Positions 36,180 to 44,195 of a stretch of DNA of 64,000 bases are shown piece after piece. Position 1 is the stretch's first letter. Each line of letters begins with the position of its first letter. The translations under genes and the position numbers were made by a program. The stretch covers positions 33,304 through 97,303 of the forward strand of contig JADLCY010000012.1 of NCBI GenBank assembly GCA_020846935.1. The letters run 5' to 3'. The stretch is from Gemmatimonadaceae bacterium. GTDB taxonomy: Bacteria; Gemmatimonadota; Gemmatimonadetes; Gemmatimonadales; Gemmatimonadaceae. The notes below the pieces were generated by a model that was not told the origin of the DNA, searched no databases, and saw only the letters and a list, made by a program, of their open reading frames with translations.

Positions 36180-36578
36180 ATGACAATCAGCAGACGAGCG
36201 CTTCTTAAAGCAACTGTGGCTGGGGCCGTTGGCCTTAGCCTGCCAGCGTGCGCCACCCAGATTGGAGAATCGGCAATGTACGGACTAATCGGAAAGATCA
36301 AAGCCGTACCGGGGCAGCGCGACGCGTTGATCTCCATCCTCATGGACGGCACCTCCGGCATGCCGGGCTGCCTGAGCTACATCATCGCGCGAGACCCCGC
36401 CGATGCTGACGCAATCTGGATCACTGAGGTGTGGGACAGCCAATCGAGCCATAAGGCGTCACTGTCACTGCCATCGGTCAAGGACGCCATCTCGCGCGGC
36501 AAGCCGCTGATTGCAACCTTTGAGCAGCACATTGAGACTGCACCTGTGGGCGGACACGGCATCCGGGCCGCCGCCTAA
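36180..36578 (+). CDS. lipid-anchored antibiotic biosynthesis monooxygenase (ABM)-domain protein
   Basis: A cassette gene starting eight bases after attC site 2. The signal SRRALLKATVAGAVGLSLPAC combines a twin-arginine motif with a lipobox, so it is a Tat-exported lipoprotein. The rest is a single ABM domain (MYGLIGKIKAVPGQRDALISI, GCLSYIIARDPADADAIWITE, VWDSQSSHKASLSLPSVKDA), a ferredoxin-like fold found in small monooxygenases and in stress proteins. The export and anchoring of an ABM domain is uncommon. The TAA stop is inside the left box of attC site 3. Confidence 0.85.
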   Translation: MTISRRALLKATVAGAVGLSLPACATQIGESAMYGLIGKIKAVPGQRDALISILMDGTSGMPGCLSYIIARDPADADAIWITEVWDSQSSHKASLSLPSVKDAISRGKPLIATFEQHIETAPVGGHGIRAAA

Positions 36579-36926
36579 CACTTCATTCAAGCCGAAGCCG
36601 CTTCGCGGCTCGGCCTCCTTCAAGCGTTCTGCCGGGGTCGTTCTGTTCCGGACGGTCACGCGGACGTCGGCCCCGGTGTTGTCGAGCATCGCGATCAGGG
36701 TGTCGACGCTGAAGCGCTCGATCTTGCCGCGATAGAGGTCGCTGATGCGCGGCTGGGACACCCCGAGTAGACGAGTGGCCTGGGCCTGCGCGGCGCGCCG
36801 CGCCGTCAGCCGCCTAGGGAGCTGGATCATCAGGGTCCAGCGGAGCTGCAGGTTGTCCGCGCCCGCGGCCGAGAAGCCGAGGTCGGTGAAGACATTCCCC
36901 GAGCCGCGCGTCATCTTGATCGCCAT
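36465..36926 (-). CDS. XRE-family antitoxin (HTH_37/HigA-like), 3' end running through attC site 3
   Basis: The first ~95 residues are an XRE-type antitoxin: NVFTDLGFSAAGADNLQLR, then the helix-turn-helix TARRAAQAQATRLLGVSQPRISDLYRGKIERFSVDTLIAML and DNTGADVRVTVRN. A strong AGGAGG lies five bases before the ATG. The frame then reads antisense through attC site 3 (KEAEPRSGFGLNEV) and into the monooxygenase gene before a stop. The original stop was probably lost when the cassettes joined, leaving a foreign tail of ~55 residues. The stop of a Gp49-like toxin remnant lies one base upstream of its start. Confidence 0.78.
   Translation of the reverse strand: MAIKMTRGSGNVFTDLGFSAAGADNLQLRWTLMIQLPRRLTARRAAQAQATRLLGVSQPRISDLYRGKIERFSVDTLIAMLDNTGADVRVTVRNRTTPAERLKEAEPRSGFGLNEVLGGGPDAVSAHRCSLNVLLKGCNQRLAARDGVLDRWQ
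36573..36632 (+). mobile_element. attC-like recombination site 3 (60 bp, short class)
   Basis: Left box GCCTAAC (36573-36579, containing the monooxygenase stop), then TTCATTCAAGCCGAAGCCGC, central CTTCGCG turn, and GCGGCTCGGCC...TTCAAGCGTT. This is very close to the classical 60-bp attC of mobile integrons. The right box reads GTTCTGC, off consensus in its last bases, which in an integrated array come from the next cassette. Confidence 0.85.
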
Positions 36927-36927
36927 G

Positions 36928-37110
36928 TCAACCTCCTGCGCGTGAGCCCCGCCGGGCGAGCAGGGCGCGATAGCGGGTCGCGCCGACGTCGAGATCGAGC
37001 GGCGAGGTCCGCTGCGACTTGTTCTGAAAGGCGTGGAGGACGTAGACCGCCTCCTCGAAACGTGGCCACGTGCGCCTCGGTACCGCGGCCGTTCCGCGGG
37101 TAGCCTGCGG
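36928..37110 (-). pseudogene. remnant of Gp49-like/HigB-type toxin
   Basis: Just upstream of the XRE antitoxin, the minus strand encodes FEEAVYVLHAFQNKSQRTSP, the hallmark of phage Gp49-like RelE-fold toxins that pair with this antitoxin family. The preceding HVATF is in another frame: one extra base near 37044 separates the two parts. No start codon or N-terminal half is present before the reduced attC-like palindrome at 37139. The toxin is therefore dead and the antitoxin is orphaned. Confidence 0.75.
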
Positions 37111-37138
37111 TTCAGCCGCTGACGGCCCTCGCGACCCG

Positions 37139-37168
37139 CCGCCTAACGGTCACCTGGGCGTCAGGCGG
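37139..37168. mobile_element. reduced attC-like palindrome
   Basis: CCGCCTAACG (37139-37148) and CGTCAGGCGG (37159-37168) are complementary except at one base and flank a 10-base centre. The outer boxes match attC boxes (GCCTAAC and GTCAGGC), but the site is only 30 bp, without internal L boxes. It separates the toxin remnant from the NTF2-like gene, so it is probably a collapsed attC site. Confidence 0.5.
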
Positions 37169-37190
37169 CTCGCATCGGAGCTCACACTCG

Positions 37191-37205
37191 CCCCCACTTT
37201 GGGGG
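37191..37205. other. small hairpin before the NTF2-like gene
   Basis: CCCCCA and TGGGGG pair across a 3-base loop six bases before the gene's ATG. The GGGGG arm is the only ribosome-site-like sequence, so the hairpin could limit its translation. Confidence 0.3.
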
Positions 37206-37211
37206 TCACGC

Positions 37212-37658
37212 ATGCAACACCGGATGAGGATCGAGCGCGCCATGTGCGCCGTGGCGCTGTGCTTCGCCTCTGGAAAGGCTGGAGCGCAGCCCGCCAGCCC
37301 CGAGACCGAGATAGCGCGCCGGGTGCAGACCTACTTCGGCGCGATGGGGAAGGGTCAACTGGCAACGATTGAACAGGCCTTGGCACCGGACTATCTCGTG
37401 ATCGGTGGCGATGGCAAGCTCGAAACGCGCGCCGAGAGACTCGCGTGGCTCCGTGCGAACACGACGAGCCTCGTCGCCATCACGCCGACCCAATTGCGCG
37501 TGCGCGTATATGGAAACTCCGCCATCGCGACGGGGCTGGTCACGATCCCGGCTGACGCGATGGGACCGGCCATCCAAGAGCGATTCACGCAAGTCTGGAT
37601 TCGCCGCGACGGCGTGTGGCGCATGGTCTCGGGGCAAATCACGATCGTACGGACGTAG
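37212..37658 (+). CDS. exported NTF2-like (SnoaL/DUF4440-type) protein
   Basis: A 148-residue protein with a signal peptide (RIERAMCAVALCFASGKAGAQ) and one NTF2-like alpha+beta barrel: ARRVQTYFGAMGKGQLATIEQALAPDYLVIGGDG, then LRVRVYGNSAIATGLVT and FTQVWIRRDGVWRMVSGQIT. Such domains bind small ligands or act as simple enzymes; no catalytic residue can be assigned. An internal ATG (37224) would give a tidier signal. It sits in the cassette array. Confidence 0.78.
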   Translation: MQHRMRIERAMCAVALCFASGKAGAQPASPETEIARRVQTYFGAMGKGQLATIEQALAPDYLVIGGDGKLETRAERLAWLRANTTSLVAITPTQLRVRVYGNSAIATGLVTIPADAMGPAIQERFTQVWIRRDGVWRMVSGQITIVRT

Positions 37659-37696
37659 TCGTGCGTTGAGTTGCGCAGGCAGACGCCGCCTTGTAA

Positions 37697-37915
37697 GCCT
37701 TCGAGCTGAGCGCCCTCATGGCCGTGCCAGCACGCTGCGGCCCCGTCATACCGCAGCACGGAGAACCACGCCAGCACCACATCCCGCAGCCAGGGTTCGA
37801 GCGCGTCGCGGCGCTTGTCGACCGATAGTCGCTGACGTCCGAACGTCATCTCGTGCCACACCGGGGGGGCGGCGATCGCGCAAGGCGCGCGCATGCTGGC
37901 CGCCGAGTCAGCCGC
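37697..37915 (-). pseudogene. fragment of a vapC-like PIN toxin gene
   Basis: About 70 codons match the vapC gene at 35328-35756 (residues ~30-95) at both DNA and protein level: VWHEMTFGRQRL, KRRDALEPWLRDVVLAWFSVL, and WHGHEGAQLEG against VWHELTYGWQRL, KRRDALEQYLHDVVLASFSVL, WHGHERARLEG. The part with the first catalytic Asp and the C-terminal third are missing, and three extra G residues insert one Pro. No antitoxin is next to it. It marks the right edge of the array, 22 bp from the kinase stop. Confidence 0.85.
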
Positions 37916-37937
37916 TGCAGTCGAGCGGCACCCTGCC

Positions 37938-40628
37938 TCAGCGACGTCCGCTACTCACCGGCCCAAAGTCCCGGAATGCCGTCGAGTGAACCCACGCCCA
38001 GCCGTCCGACACCTCGGCGAGCGACTGCTGCCGAAGCGTACGCGCCGAGATGCTGTCGCCCCGGACGGCGGCGAGTCGGGCGCGAAAGAGGGTGTGCTCG
38101 CCACGCGCATAACGAGGCGTCGGGCCGAGCACGTCGGGTCCGCGCGGATCCCCGAGTCGCGTGCGCGTGAGCGCGTGCATGCCCTGATACACGAACCGAT
38201 CAGGAAACTCCCGTGCGAGATTGCCGAACACCGAGTCGGCATCCGCATACCTCGCGAGGTTGTAATACGCACTGCCGAGCCAGTAGCGATGCTCTCGGCG
38301 ACCACGTTCGGTGCGCAGTTGCGCCTCGAGCCAGGTGACCGCACGCTCGAAGTAGGGCACGCCGCGCTGCACGTCGGCGTGCGTGCTCAGCTCTTCGCCG
38401 GCCGTGACGAGCGCCGCGCCGTGCGACCAATACGTGCCGGCGGGGAGGGCCGCGGTCTGCACGAGCAGCGAGTCGAGCGCACCCTGTCGCCCGGCGGCCG
38501 CGAGCGCGCGCGCCTCGAGGACCCAGGCGAGCCGCGCTTCCGGGAACCGGCGGCGCATCGAACGCGCGGCCTCCAGCTCGGCGTCGCGGTCGCCCATCAA
38601 GTGGCGCGCGTGTGCGAGCTGTGACCAGTACGCCTGCCATCCCTTCATCAGCCCGCGGTCAGGATCGAGGCCCTCCAGCACCTTCCGCCCCTCGGCGGCC
38701 CGGTCCATGGCCACCAGTTCGCGCCCGACGTTGTAGGCAATGCGCGAGTCCGGTGCGATCCGCACGGCGCTCGTGCCCGCCGCGATCGCGCGCGCGCCGT
38801 CGCTGGCGAGCAGCGCGTCGAGGTACTCCACCTGCAGCTGATCGTACGTGCTCAGGCGGTCCCGGTGTGCCCCGATGGTGCGGAGCAGCGTATCCACCCA
38901 CGCGAACTCGCTCCGGTTCCAGTGCGCCATCGCCGCGTAGATCAATGGAACGGCGAAGCTGGAGTCTGCGGCCCACGCCTGGCGGAACTCGGTCGCTGCC
39001 GCCGCGTAGTCCTGCTGGTTGTACAGCGCGAGGCCTCGATCGAAGGCGCGATAGGCGCCGAACGTGGGTGGTCGCGTGGCAAGCCCGGGGATCGACGCCG
39101 CGCGCTCGTCGTATCGCACGGCGACAAAGCCCTTGAGGCGCTCGCGCATCTCGCGGATCGCATACTCCAGTGAATCGCGCGGCACGCTGATCGGTTCGAG
39201 CGAGCCCTCGAGTTCGCGACGGCTACCGTCGGAGACTTCGAGGCTGAAGCTCACCCGGTCCCCGGTGAGGTAGTAGGTTCCGGTCACGATGGTGCCGGCC
39301 CGAAGTTCACCAGCGAGCGACTCCGGTGTCGGGAGCGTGCCTGCGCTGCCCAGTTGTTCGCTGGCCTGCCGCACGGTGGGCCACGGGATCACATTCACGA
39401 GCGACGTCTCATGCAGGCCCTGTGTGAGCCAGTCGCTGGCCATGCGTCCCCAGATAGCGAGGGTCGTGTCGCCGGTGTCGTTGCGGAGCGGGGCGACGGC
39501 GATCGGCATCGAGAGCCCGGTGGCCGGGGTCGCGCGACCGCCGACGCCCCACCAGGCAGCGACGGCAACGACCGCGGCGCCCGCGCCTGCCATCCATCGT
39601 TTGACCCTCCGGCTCGCGTTCGGCGCGGCGACCGGTGTGGTGGCGGCCGGCGTCTCCCGGATTGCGCCCAGGTCCGCGACAATCTCGTCCGCCGAGCCGG
39701 GCCGCCGGGATGGATCGGGGTCGAGGCACCGCCTGACGAGTTCCACGAGCGCGGCCGGCACCTCGGGCCAGCTCTCCGTGGAGGCGTCGAGCGGGCTGCG
39801 ACCGGTGAGCATCTCGCGGGCAATGACACCCCAGGCAAACACGTCGCTCGCCGCGTCCACCAGCCGGCCGGCAGCTTGCTCGGGGCTCATGTATCCCATG
39901 GTGCCCACCACGACCCCTTCCTGGGTCTGGCGCGAATCCCACTGCCCGTCACGCACGGCAATGCCGAAGTCGAGCAGGTAGGCATGGTCGCGCGCGCACA
40001 ACACGTTTTCCGGCTTGAGGTCGCGATGCACGATGCCCGCGCGATGCACGGCGCCCAGTGCGTCGGCGATGTCGCGCAGCAGCGCGCGCGCTTCGTCGGG
40101 CGGGATGCGGCCGCCCCACGTCAGTCGGGCGCGGAGCGTCTCACCCTCGAGGTGCGGCATCACGTAGTACAGCAACCCGTCCACCTCTCCCGAATCGATG
40201 AGCGGCAGGATGTGCGGGTGGCTCAGCTGTGCGGCGATGCGCACCTCGTCGAGGAATCGGCGCACGCCCACCTGTGCGGCCACCTCGGGATGCAGCACCT
40301 TGAGCACTACCGATCGATCGTGCTTGTGTTCTCGAGCCAGAAAGACCGTGGCGCTTCCGCCGCGCCCCAGCACTTCGCCGATGTCATACCGACCGGCGAG
40401 TGCGTGGGCGAGATGGTCGTGCACTCCTGCGCCCGCGCTCGACACTCTGCGCTCGAGCACGCCGGTCACGCGGTCGTGCGCGGCGAGCATGTCCATCAAT
40501 TCGCCACGTACCGAGGCATCGGCCGTGTGTGCGAGTATCCACGCCCGTCGCTCGGAGACGGGGAGTTCGAGTGCCGCTTCAAACAGGACTTCGACGCGGC
40601 CCCAATCCTCGGGCTTGCCGTCGGTCAT
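37938..40628 (-). CDS. membrane Ser/Thr protein kinase with TolB-like and TPR output region
   Basis: Starts at the ATG overlapping the sigma factor stop (ATGA). A short N-terminal helical region resembles the one found in kinases paired with ECF factors. The kinase domain covers ~80-340: Gly loop LGRGGSATVFLA, Lys110 in VVLKVLH, HRDLKPENVL with Asp203, DFG at 220-222, and GTMGYMSPEQAA. One transmembrane helix (about 355-375) is followed by a TolB-like/FlgO-like domain (IAVAPLRNDTGDTTLAIWGRMASDWL) and about 450 residues of TPR-like helices. Kinase inside and TPR outside is the predicted topology. It probably signals together with the co-translated sigma factor. Confidence 0.88.
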   Translation of the reverse strand: MTDGKPEDWGRVEVLFEAALELPVSERRAWILAHTADASVRGELMDMLAAHDRVTGVLERRVSSAGAGVHDHLAHALAGRYDIGEVLGRGGSATVFLAREHKHDRSVVLKVLHPEVAAQVGVRRFLDEVRIAAQLSHPHILPLIDSGEVDGLLYYVMPHLEGETLRARLTWGGRIPPDEARALLRDIADALGAVHRAGIVHRDLKPENVLCARDHAYLLDFGIAVRDGQWDSRQTQEGVVVGTMGYMSPEQAAGRLVDAASDVFAWGVIAREMLTGRSPLDASTESWPEVPAALVELVRRCLDPDPSRRPGSADEIVADLGAIRETPAATTPVAAPNASRRVKRWMAGAGAAVVAVAAWWGVGGRATPATGLSMPIAVAPLRNDTGDTTLAIWGRMASDWLTQGLHETSLVNVIPWPTVRQASEQLGSAGTLPTPESLAGELRAGTIVTGTYYLTGDRVSFSLEVSDGSRRELEGSLEPISVPRDSLEYAIREMRERLKGFVAVRYDERAASIPGLATRPPTFGAYRAFDRGLALYNQQDYAAAATEFRQAWAADSSFAVPLIYAAMAHWNRSEFAWVDTLLRTIGAHRDRLSTYDQLQVEYLDALLASDGARAIAAGTSAVRIAPDSRIAYNVGRELVAMDRAAEGRKVLEGLDPDRGLMKGWQAYWSQLAHARHLMGDRDAELEAARSMRRRFPEARLAWVLEARALAAAGRQGALDSLLVQTAALPAGTYWSHGAALVTAGEELSTHADVQRGVPYFERAVTWLEAQLRTERGRREHRYWLGSAYYNLARYADADSVFGNLAREFPDRFVYQGMHALTRTRLGDPRGPDVLGPTPRYARGEHTLFRARLAAVRGDSISARTLRQQSLAEVSDGWAWVHSTAFRDFGPVSSGRR

Positions 40629-41230
40629 GGCGTCGACATGGGGTACAGCTCCTTGTACAGCCACGCCCGGGCCGTGGCCCAGTCGCGCTGCACGGTTCGT
40701 GACGTCACGCCAAGTACCTGGGCGGTCTCGTCTTCCGAAAGACCCGCAAAGAACCGCAGCTCCACGACGCGAGGGAGGCGCGGATTCTTCTGCGCGAGGC
40801 GTGTCAGCGCGTCATCGAGCGCGACCATTTCGCTCAGGTCCACGTCGAGACCCACGTCGGCGTTCGTGATGCGCACGTGGACCACGCCGCCACCCCGCTT
40901 GGACGCATCGCGCTTGCGTGCATGGTCGACCAGCACCTGGCGCATGGCCCGCGCCGCAATGGCCACAAAGTGCTGCCGATCGGCGGCGCCGGACAGCTGC
41001 CCCGCGAGCTTGAGGTATCCCTCATGCACGAGGTCGTTTGGCTGCAGCGTGTGCCCCGGTCGTTCGCGGCGGAGCAGCGACTCGGCCGCGCGTTGCAGGT
41101 CCGCGTATACCAGCGGCAACAGCTCGGCTTCGGCCGCGCGGTCTCCCTGCTGCAGGCGCATCAGCAGGGCCGTCACTGCCCCCCGCTCGGGAGGGGTCGA
41201 GCCACTGGGAAAGGACGACGGGTTGGGCAT
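40625..41230 (-). CDS. ECF-type RNA polymerase sigma factor (TIGR02999-like)
   Basis: A 201-residue sigma-70 family factor. Region 2 shows as LLPLVYADLQRAAESLLRRERPGHTLQPNDLVHEGYLKL and FVAIAARAMRQVLVDHARKRDASKRGG. Region 4 is LPRVVELRFFAGLSEDETAQVLGVTSRTVQRDWATARAWLYKEL. The sequence type (LVDHAR, RTVQRDW) is that of TIGR02999 factors, which are usually linked to Ser/Thr kinases instead of anti-sigma factors. It overlaps the kinase start by four bases, so regulation by phosphorylation is a fair inference. Confidence 0.92.
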   Translation of the reverse strand: MPNPSSFPSGSTPPERGAVTALLMRLQQGDRAAEAELLPLVYADLQRAAESLLRRERPGHTLQPNDLVHEGYLKLAGQLSGAADRQHFVAIAARAMRQVLVDHARKRDASKRGGGVVHVRITNADVGLDVDLSEMVALDDALTRLAQKNPRLPRVVELRFFAGLSEDETAQVLGVTSRTVQRDWATARAWLYKELYPMSTP

Positions 41231-41347
41231 GTCGGGTCCGCCAGACGATCGCCGCAATATATGCCGTGGGGGCTCGCACCCAAGCGACGCCGCCCGCCCG
41301 CGACACGCAGGGTGTCGCGCACGACCACCTGGCCCCCGGAGGGGATC

Positions 41348-42988
41348 ATGAAGCCATACACCACGCGATTGGTGATCGCGGCCGTCGCCATCATGGGTGT
41401 CGCCCGGCCGCTCCTCGCGCAGCAGCACCAGGCCCACTCCGCCGCGACAGCGCCGTCGGCCGAGGTCCCGCTGTACCGAAACCTCGGGTCGCACCACTAC
41501 GCCATCACGACGCGCAGTCCCGTGGCCCAGCAGTATTTCGACCAGGGTCTGCGCCTCGTTTGGGCGTTCAACCACGCCGAGGCCATCCGGTCGTTCGCCG
41601 AGGGTGAGCGGGTCGACTCCACGTGTGCGATGTGCGCCTGGGGCGTGGCGTTCGCGCTCGGTTCCCACATCAATGGCGGGATGGACTCGGTGGCCGGCGA
41701 CGCCGCGTTCCGTGCCATCCAGCGAGCGCGCCGGCACCTGACGCGCATAGCGCCTCGGGAGCGCGCGCTGGTGGTCGCGCTCGAAGCGCGCTACGCCCGC
41801 GTGCCCAGGGCAGATCGTGCCGGTCTCGATTCGGCGTGGGCCCGAGCCATCGGCGCCGCCGCCGAGCGCAACCGCGATGATCTCGAGATGCAGGTCCTCC
41901 ACGCCGATGCCCTGATGAACCTGTCGCCCTGGAACTACTGGGACGCGAGCGGCGCACCGCGCCCCGGGACGACCGTGCTCATCAACCAGCTCGAGCGCGT
42001 GCTGCGCATCGATCGAAATCACCCTGGCGCCTGTCACCTCTTCATCCACGCCGTCGAAGCCCGTGAGCCGTCGCGAGGGCTTGCCTGCGCCGAACGACTT
42101 GCCTCGGCCATGCCCGGCGCGGGTCACCTCGTACACATGCCGGGGCACATCTACATCCGCGTGGGCCGCTACGCCGATGCGATCCGCGTGAACCAGCATG
42201 CCGTGCACGCCGACGGTGAGCTCCTCGAGGGCCCGGGCGTGGCGCGCCGCGGGTTGTACGCCAGCGGCTACTACCCGCACAACTATCACTTCCTTGCATT
42301 TGCGGCGTCGATGGCCGGGATGAGCAAGCTTGCCATCGAGAGTGCACGCGAGACCGCGAAACGGCTGGGTCCCGAGGCCGTGAAGGAAGCACCGTGGGTG
42401 GAATCCGTCACGCCCATCGTGCCGCTCACCCTGGTGACGTTCAGCCGGTGGAGCGAGATCCTTGCACAGCCGGAACCGCTGCGTGACGCTCCGTTCATGG
42501 CGGCCATGACCTGGTATGCGCGTGGGGTTGCGCATGTCGCGACGGGGAACGAGGCCGCGTCCCTGCGTGCCCTCGAGCGTGTCCGCACGCTGGCCGCGGC
42601 CTATCCCGCCGGCGACAACGGTACCGCACTCCACATCGCCGGGCATGCCCTTCAGGGCGAGATCGCGCTCCGTCGCGGCCGTGCGGCGGAGGCCGTTCGC
42701 GCGTTCCGCGAGGCCGTGCGACTGGAGGATGGACTCACGTACAACGAGCCGCCAACGTGGTACTATCCCATGCGACGTTCGTTAGGCGCTGCCCTGCTCG
42801 CCAGCGGCATGGCCGCGGAGGCCGAACTGGCGTACCGCGAGGATCTGGCGCGCTTCCCGGAGAACGGCTGGTCGCTCTTCGGGCTTGCGCAGAGCCTCGA
42901 GAAGCAGGGCAAGACCGCGGAGGCGCGCCGCGTGCGTGCGCAGTTCCAGAGGGCGTGGAAGGACGCGGACATCAGGCTGGACGGATGA
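41348..42988 (+). CDS. exported TPR-repeat protein
   Basis: Starts at the ATG after a strong GGAGGGG ribosome site. Signal peptide MKPYTTRLVIAAVAIMGVARPLLAQ. The 546-residue product contains TPR-like helix pairs and the conserved stretches QQYFDQGLRLVWAFNHAEA, CAMCAWGVAFALGSHIN, HPGACHLFIHAVEA and HMPGHIYIRVGRYADA. Their many His residues suggest a metal or haem interaction, though no family function is established. It is divergent from the sigma factor/kinase pair and may be its target. Confidence 0.8.
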   Translation: MKPYTTRLVIAAVAIMGVARPLLAQQHQAHSAATAPSAEVPLYRNLGSHHYAITTRSPVAQQYFDQGLRLVWAFNHAEAIRSFAEGERVDSTCAMCAWGVAFALGSHINGGMDSVAGDAAFRAIQRARRHLTRIAPRERALVVALEARYARVPRADRAGLDSAWARAIGAAAERNRDDLEMQVLHADALMNLSPWNYWDASGAPRPGTTVLINQLERVLRIDRNHPGACHLFIHAVEAREPSRGLACAERLASAMPGAGHLVHMPGHIYIRVGRYADAIRVNQHAVHADGELLEGPGVARRGLYASGYYPHNYHFLAFAASMAGMSKLAIESARETAKRLGPEAVKEAPWVESVTPIVPLTLVTFSRWSEILAQPEPLRDAPFMAAMTWYARGVAHVATGNEAASLRALERVRTLAAAYPAGDNGTALHIAGHALQGEIALRRGRAAEAVRAFREAVRLEDGLTYNEPPTWYYPMRRSLGAALLASGMAAEAELAYREDLARFPENGWSLFGLAQSLEKQGKTAEARRVRAQFQRAWKDADIRLDG

Positions 42989-43052
42989 AGGAGGCCGGGT
43001 CGACAGACCCAGGGGAACGGGAACCGCAGCGGCACGAATGGACAGCAAGAAT

Positions 43053-43083
43053 TGGCGGAGGGATGCGGCGCATCCCTCCGCCA
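43053..43083. terminator. perfect 14-bp stem-loop, bidirectional terminator
   Basis: TGGCGGAGGGATGC (43053-43066) pairs exactly with GCATCCCTCCGCCA (43070-43083) across a three-base loop. A T-rich stretch follows on the plus strand (TTGTCTTGT). It lies between the convergent TPR gene and alpha/beta hydrolase gene and is the strongest terminator in the window. Confidence 0.85.
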
Positions 43084-43107
43084 TTGTCTTGTCTCACTGC
43101 TGTCCCG

Positions 43108-44016
43108 TCACCGAGAGGCTGCCGTGAGACGCCGGAACTCCGTCAGCACCTCGGGGGCAAGGTGAATGTCCGCGTGATCGCCACGAGGGAGGATGACCGA
43201 ACGGATGCCCGGCCAGTGACGCTCCAGGGCACGAGCGCCCACCACCATCGGATCGGCGGCGCTTACCACCGACACCGCCGGAATCGTCGTCTGCGAGACG
43301 GCCTCCCACGAAACGTCCAGCGACGCGAGCCCCCGCAACGCTGCAACCAGCGACGCCGAGTCGTTCTGGGCCACGAGGCCCGGCAGAACCTGGCGGATCA
43401 TCGAGTCGGGCCACGTCGGCAGGATGTACCTGAAGAACGGCGCGAGCCCATCTCCTCGCTCGAGGTGGTCCGCGTATGTATTCACGAGCCGGCCAAGCGC
43501 CGCGGAGTCCGGAAACAACGCGCCGGCCACGAATGTGGCACTCGACACCCGCGTCGGGTGCTGCAGCACAAAGTTTGCCGTGATCGCGCCGCCCATCGAA
43601 TACCCGATCAGGTGGGCCGATGGGAGGTCCAGATGGTCGAGCAGCGCGCCCACGTCAGCTACCATCTGCTGCCCGTAGAACGACGGGTCCCCCGACTTGC
43701 TGCTCAGGCCGAATCCGCGCACATCGGGAACGATCACCCGATGGTCGCGCGCGAGCGAATCGGCCGGGCCGGACCACATCGCGAGGTTGTCGGTGTACCC
43801 ATGCAGCAGGATGACCGGCGCCCCCTGGCCGATCTCGCGGTAGCGCAGGCGCGCACCGTTGGCGTCGAGCCAGCGATCCGGCGCGTCGACGAGCGCGGTT
43901 CGTGACCGGCTTGCCCCGGCGGTCGCTGTCGCGCGCTCCTCACGGGACGAGGATGAGCAGGCCAGGTTGAGCAGCAGCGACGCAAGGGCGGCCGCCGTCG
44001 TAATGCGTGTTTGCAC
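43108..44016 (-). CDS. alpha/beta-fold hydrolase, probable lipoprotein
   Basis: The start is taken at a GTG preceded by GGAGG eight bases upstream; an ATG five codons earlier lacks a ribosome site. The product begins with QTRITTAAALASLLLNLACSSSS, a lipoprotein-like signal. The hydrolase fold shows APVILLHGYTDNLAMW, the nucleophile Ser in LIGYSMGGAI, Asp in VVSAADPMVVG and His in LPRGDHADIH. It resembles haloperoxidase/esterase-type hydrolases. Substrate unknown. Confidence 0.85.
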   Translation of the reverse strand: MQTRITTAAALASLLLNLACSSSSREERATATAGASRSRTALVDAPDRWLDANGARLRYREIGQGAPVILLHGYTDNLAMWSGPADSLARDHRVIVPDVRGFGLSSKSGDPSFYGQQMVADVGALLDHLDLPSAHLIGYSMGGAITANFVLQHPTRVSSATFVAGALFPDSAALGRLVNTYADHLERGDGLAPFFRYILPTWPDSMIRQVLPGLVAQNDSASLVAALRGLASLDVSWEAVSQTTIPAVSVVSAADPMVVGARALERHWPGIRSVILPRGDHADIHLAPEVLTEFRRLTAASR

Positions 44017-44195
44017 GTGTGGATCCTCCATGTAGGAGTCAGACGCCACGCGGGCGCATGGCGCTCTCTCTCCTGCGCAGGCGCTGCGCATGGGGCGACA
44101 CGTGAGGTGGAAGCACCGACCGATCGCTGGCGCGACGCCTTTCGTTGCGGCTCCATGGGATCACCGGCAACGCATCCCTGGGCCGACGCGGGCGA

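Larger units (their letters stand above)
34193..37937. mobile_element. integron-type cassette array lacking an integrase (CALIN-like)
   Basis: Between the alpha/beta hydrolase and the kinase gene, small genes with toxin-antitoxin and exported functions are separated by imperfect palindromes. These have the integron attC layout: an RYYYAAC box at one end, a GTTRRRY-like box at the other, and complementary arms with unpaired bases. Three such sites are well formed (35217, 36079, 36573) and one is reduced (37139). Stop codons fall inside the left boxes, as in known cassettes. No integrase gene is in the window. G+C appears lower than in the flanks. Two genes are broken, as expected in an ageing array. 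The exact edges of the array are inferred. Confidence 0.75.
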
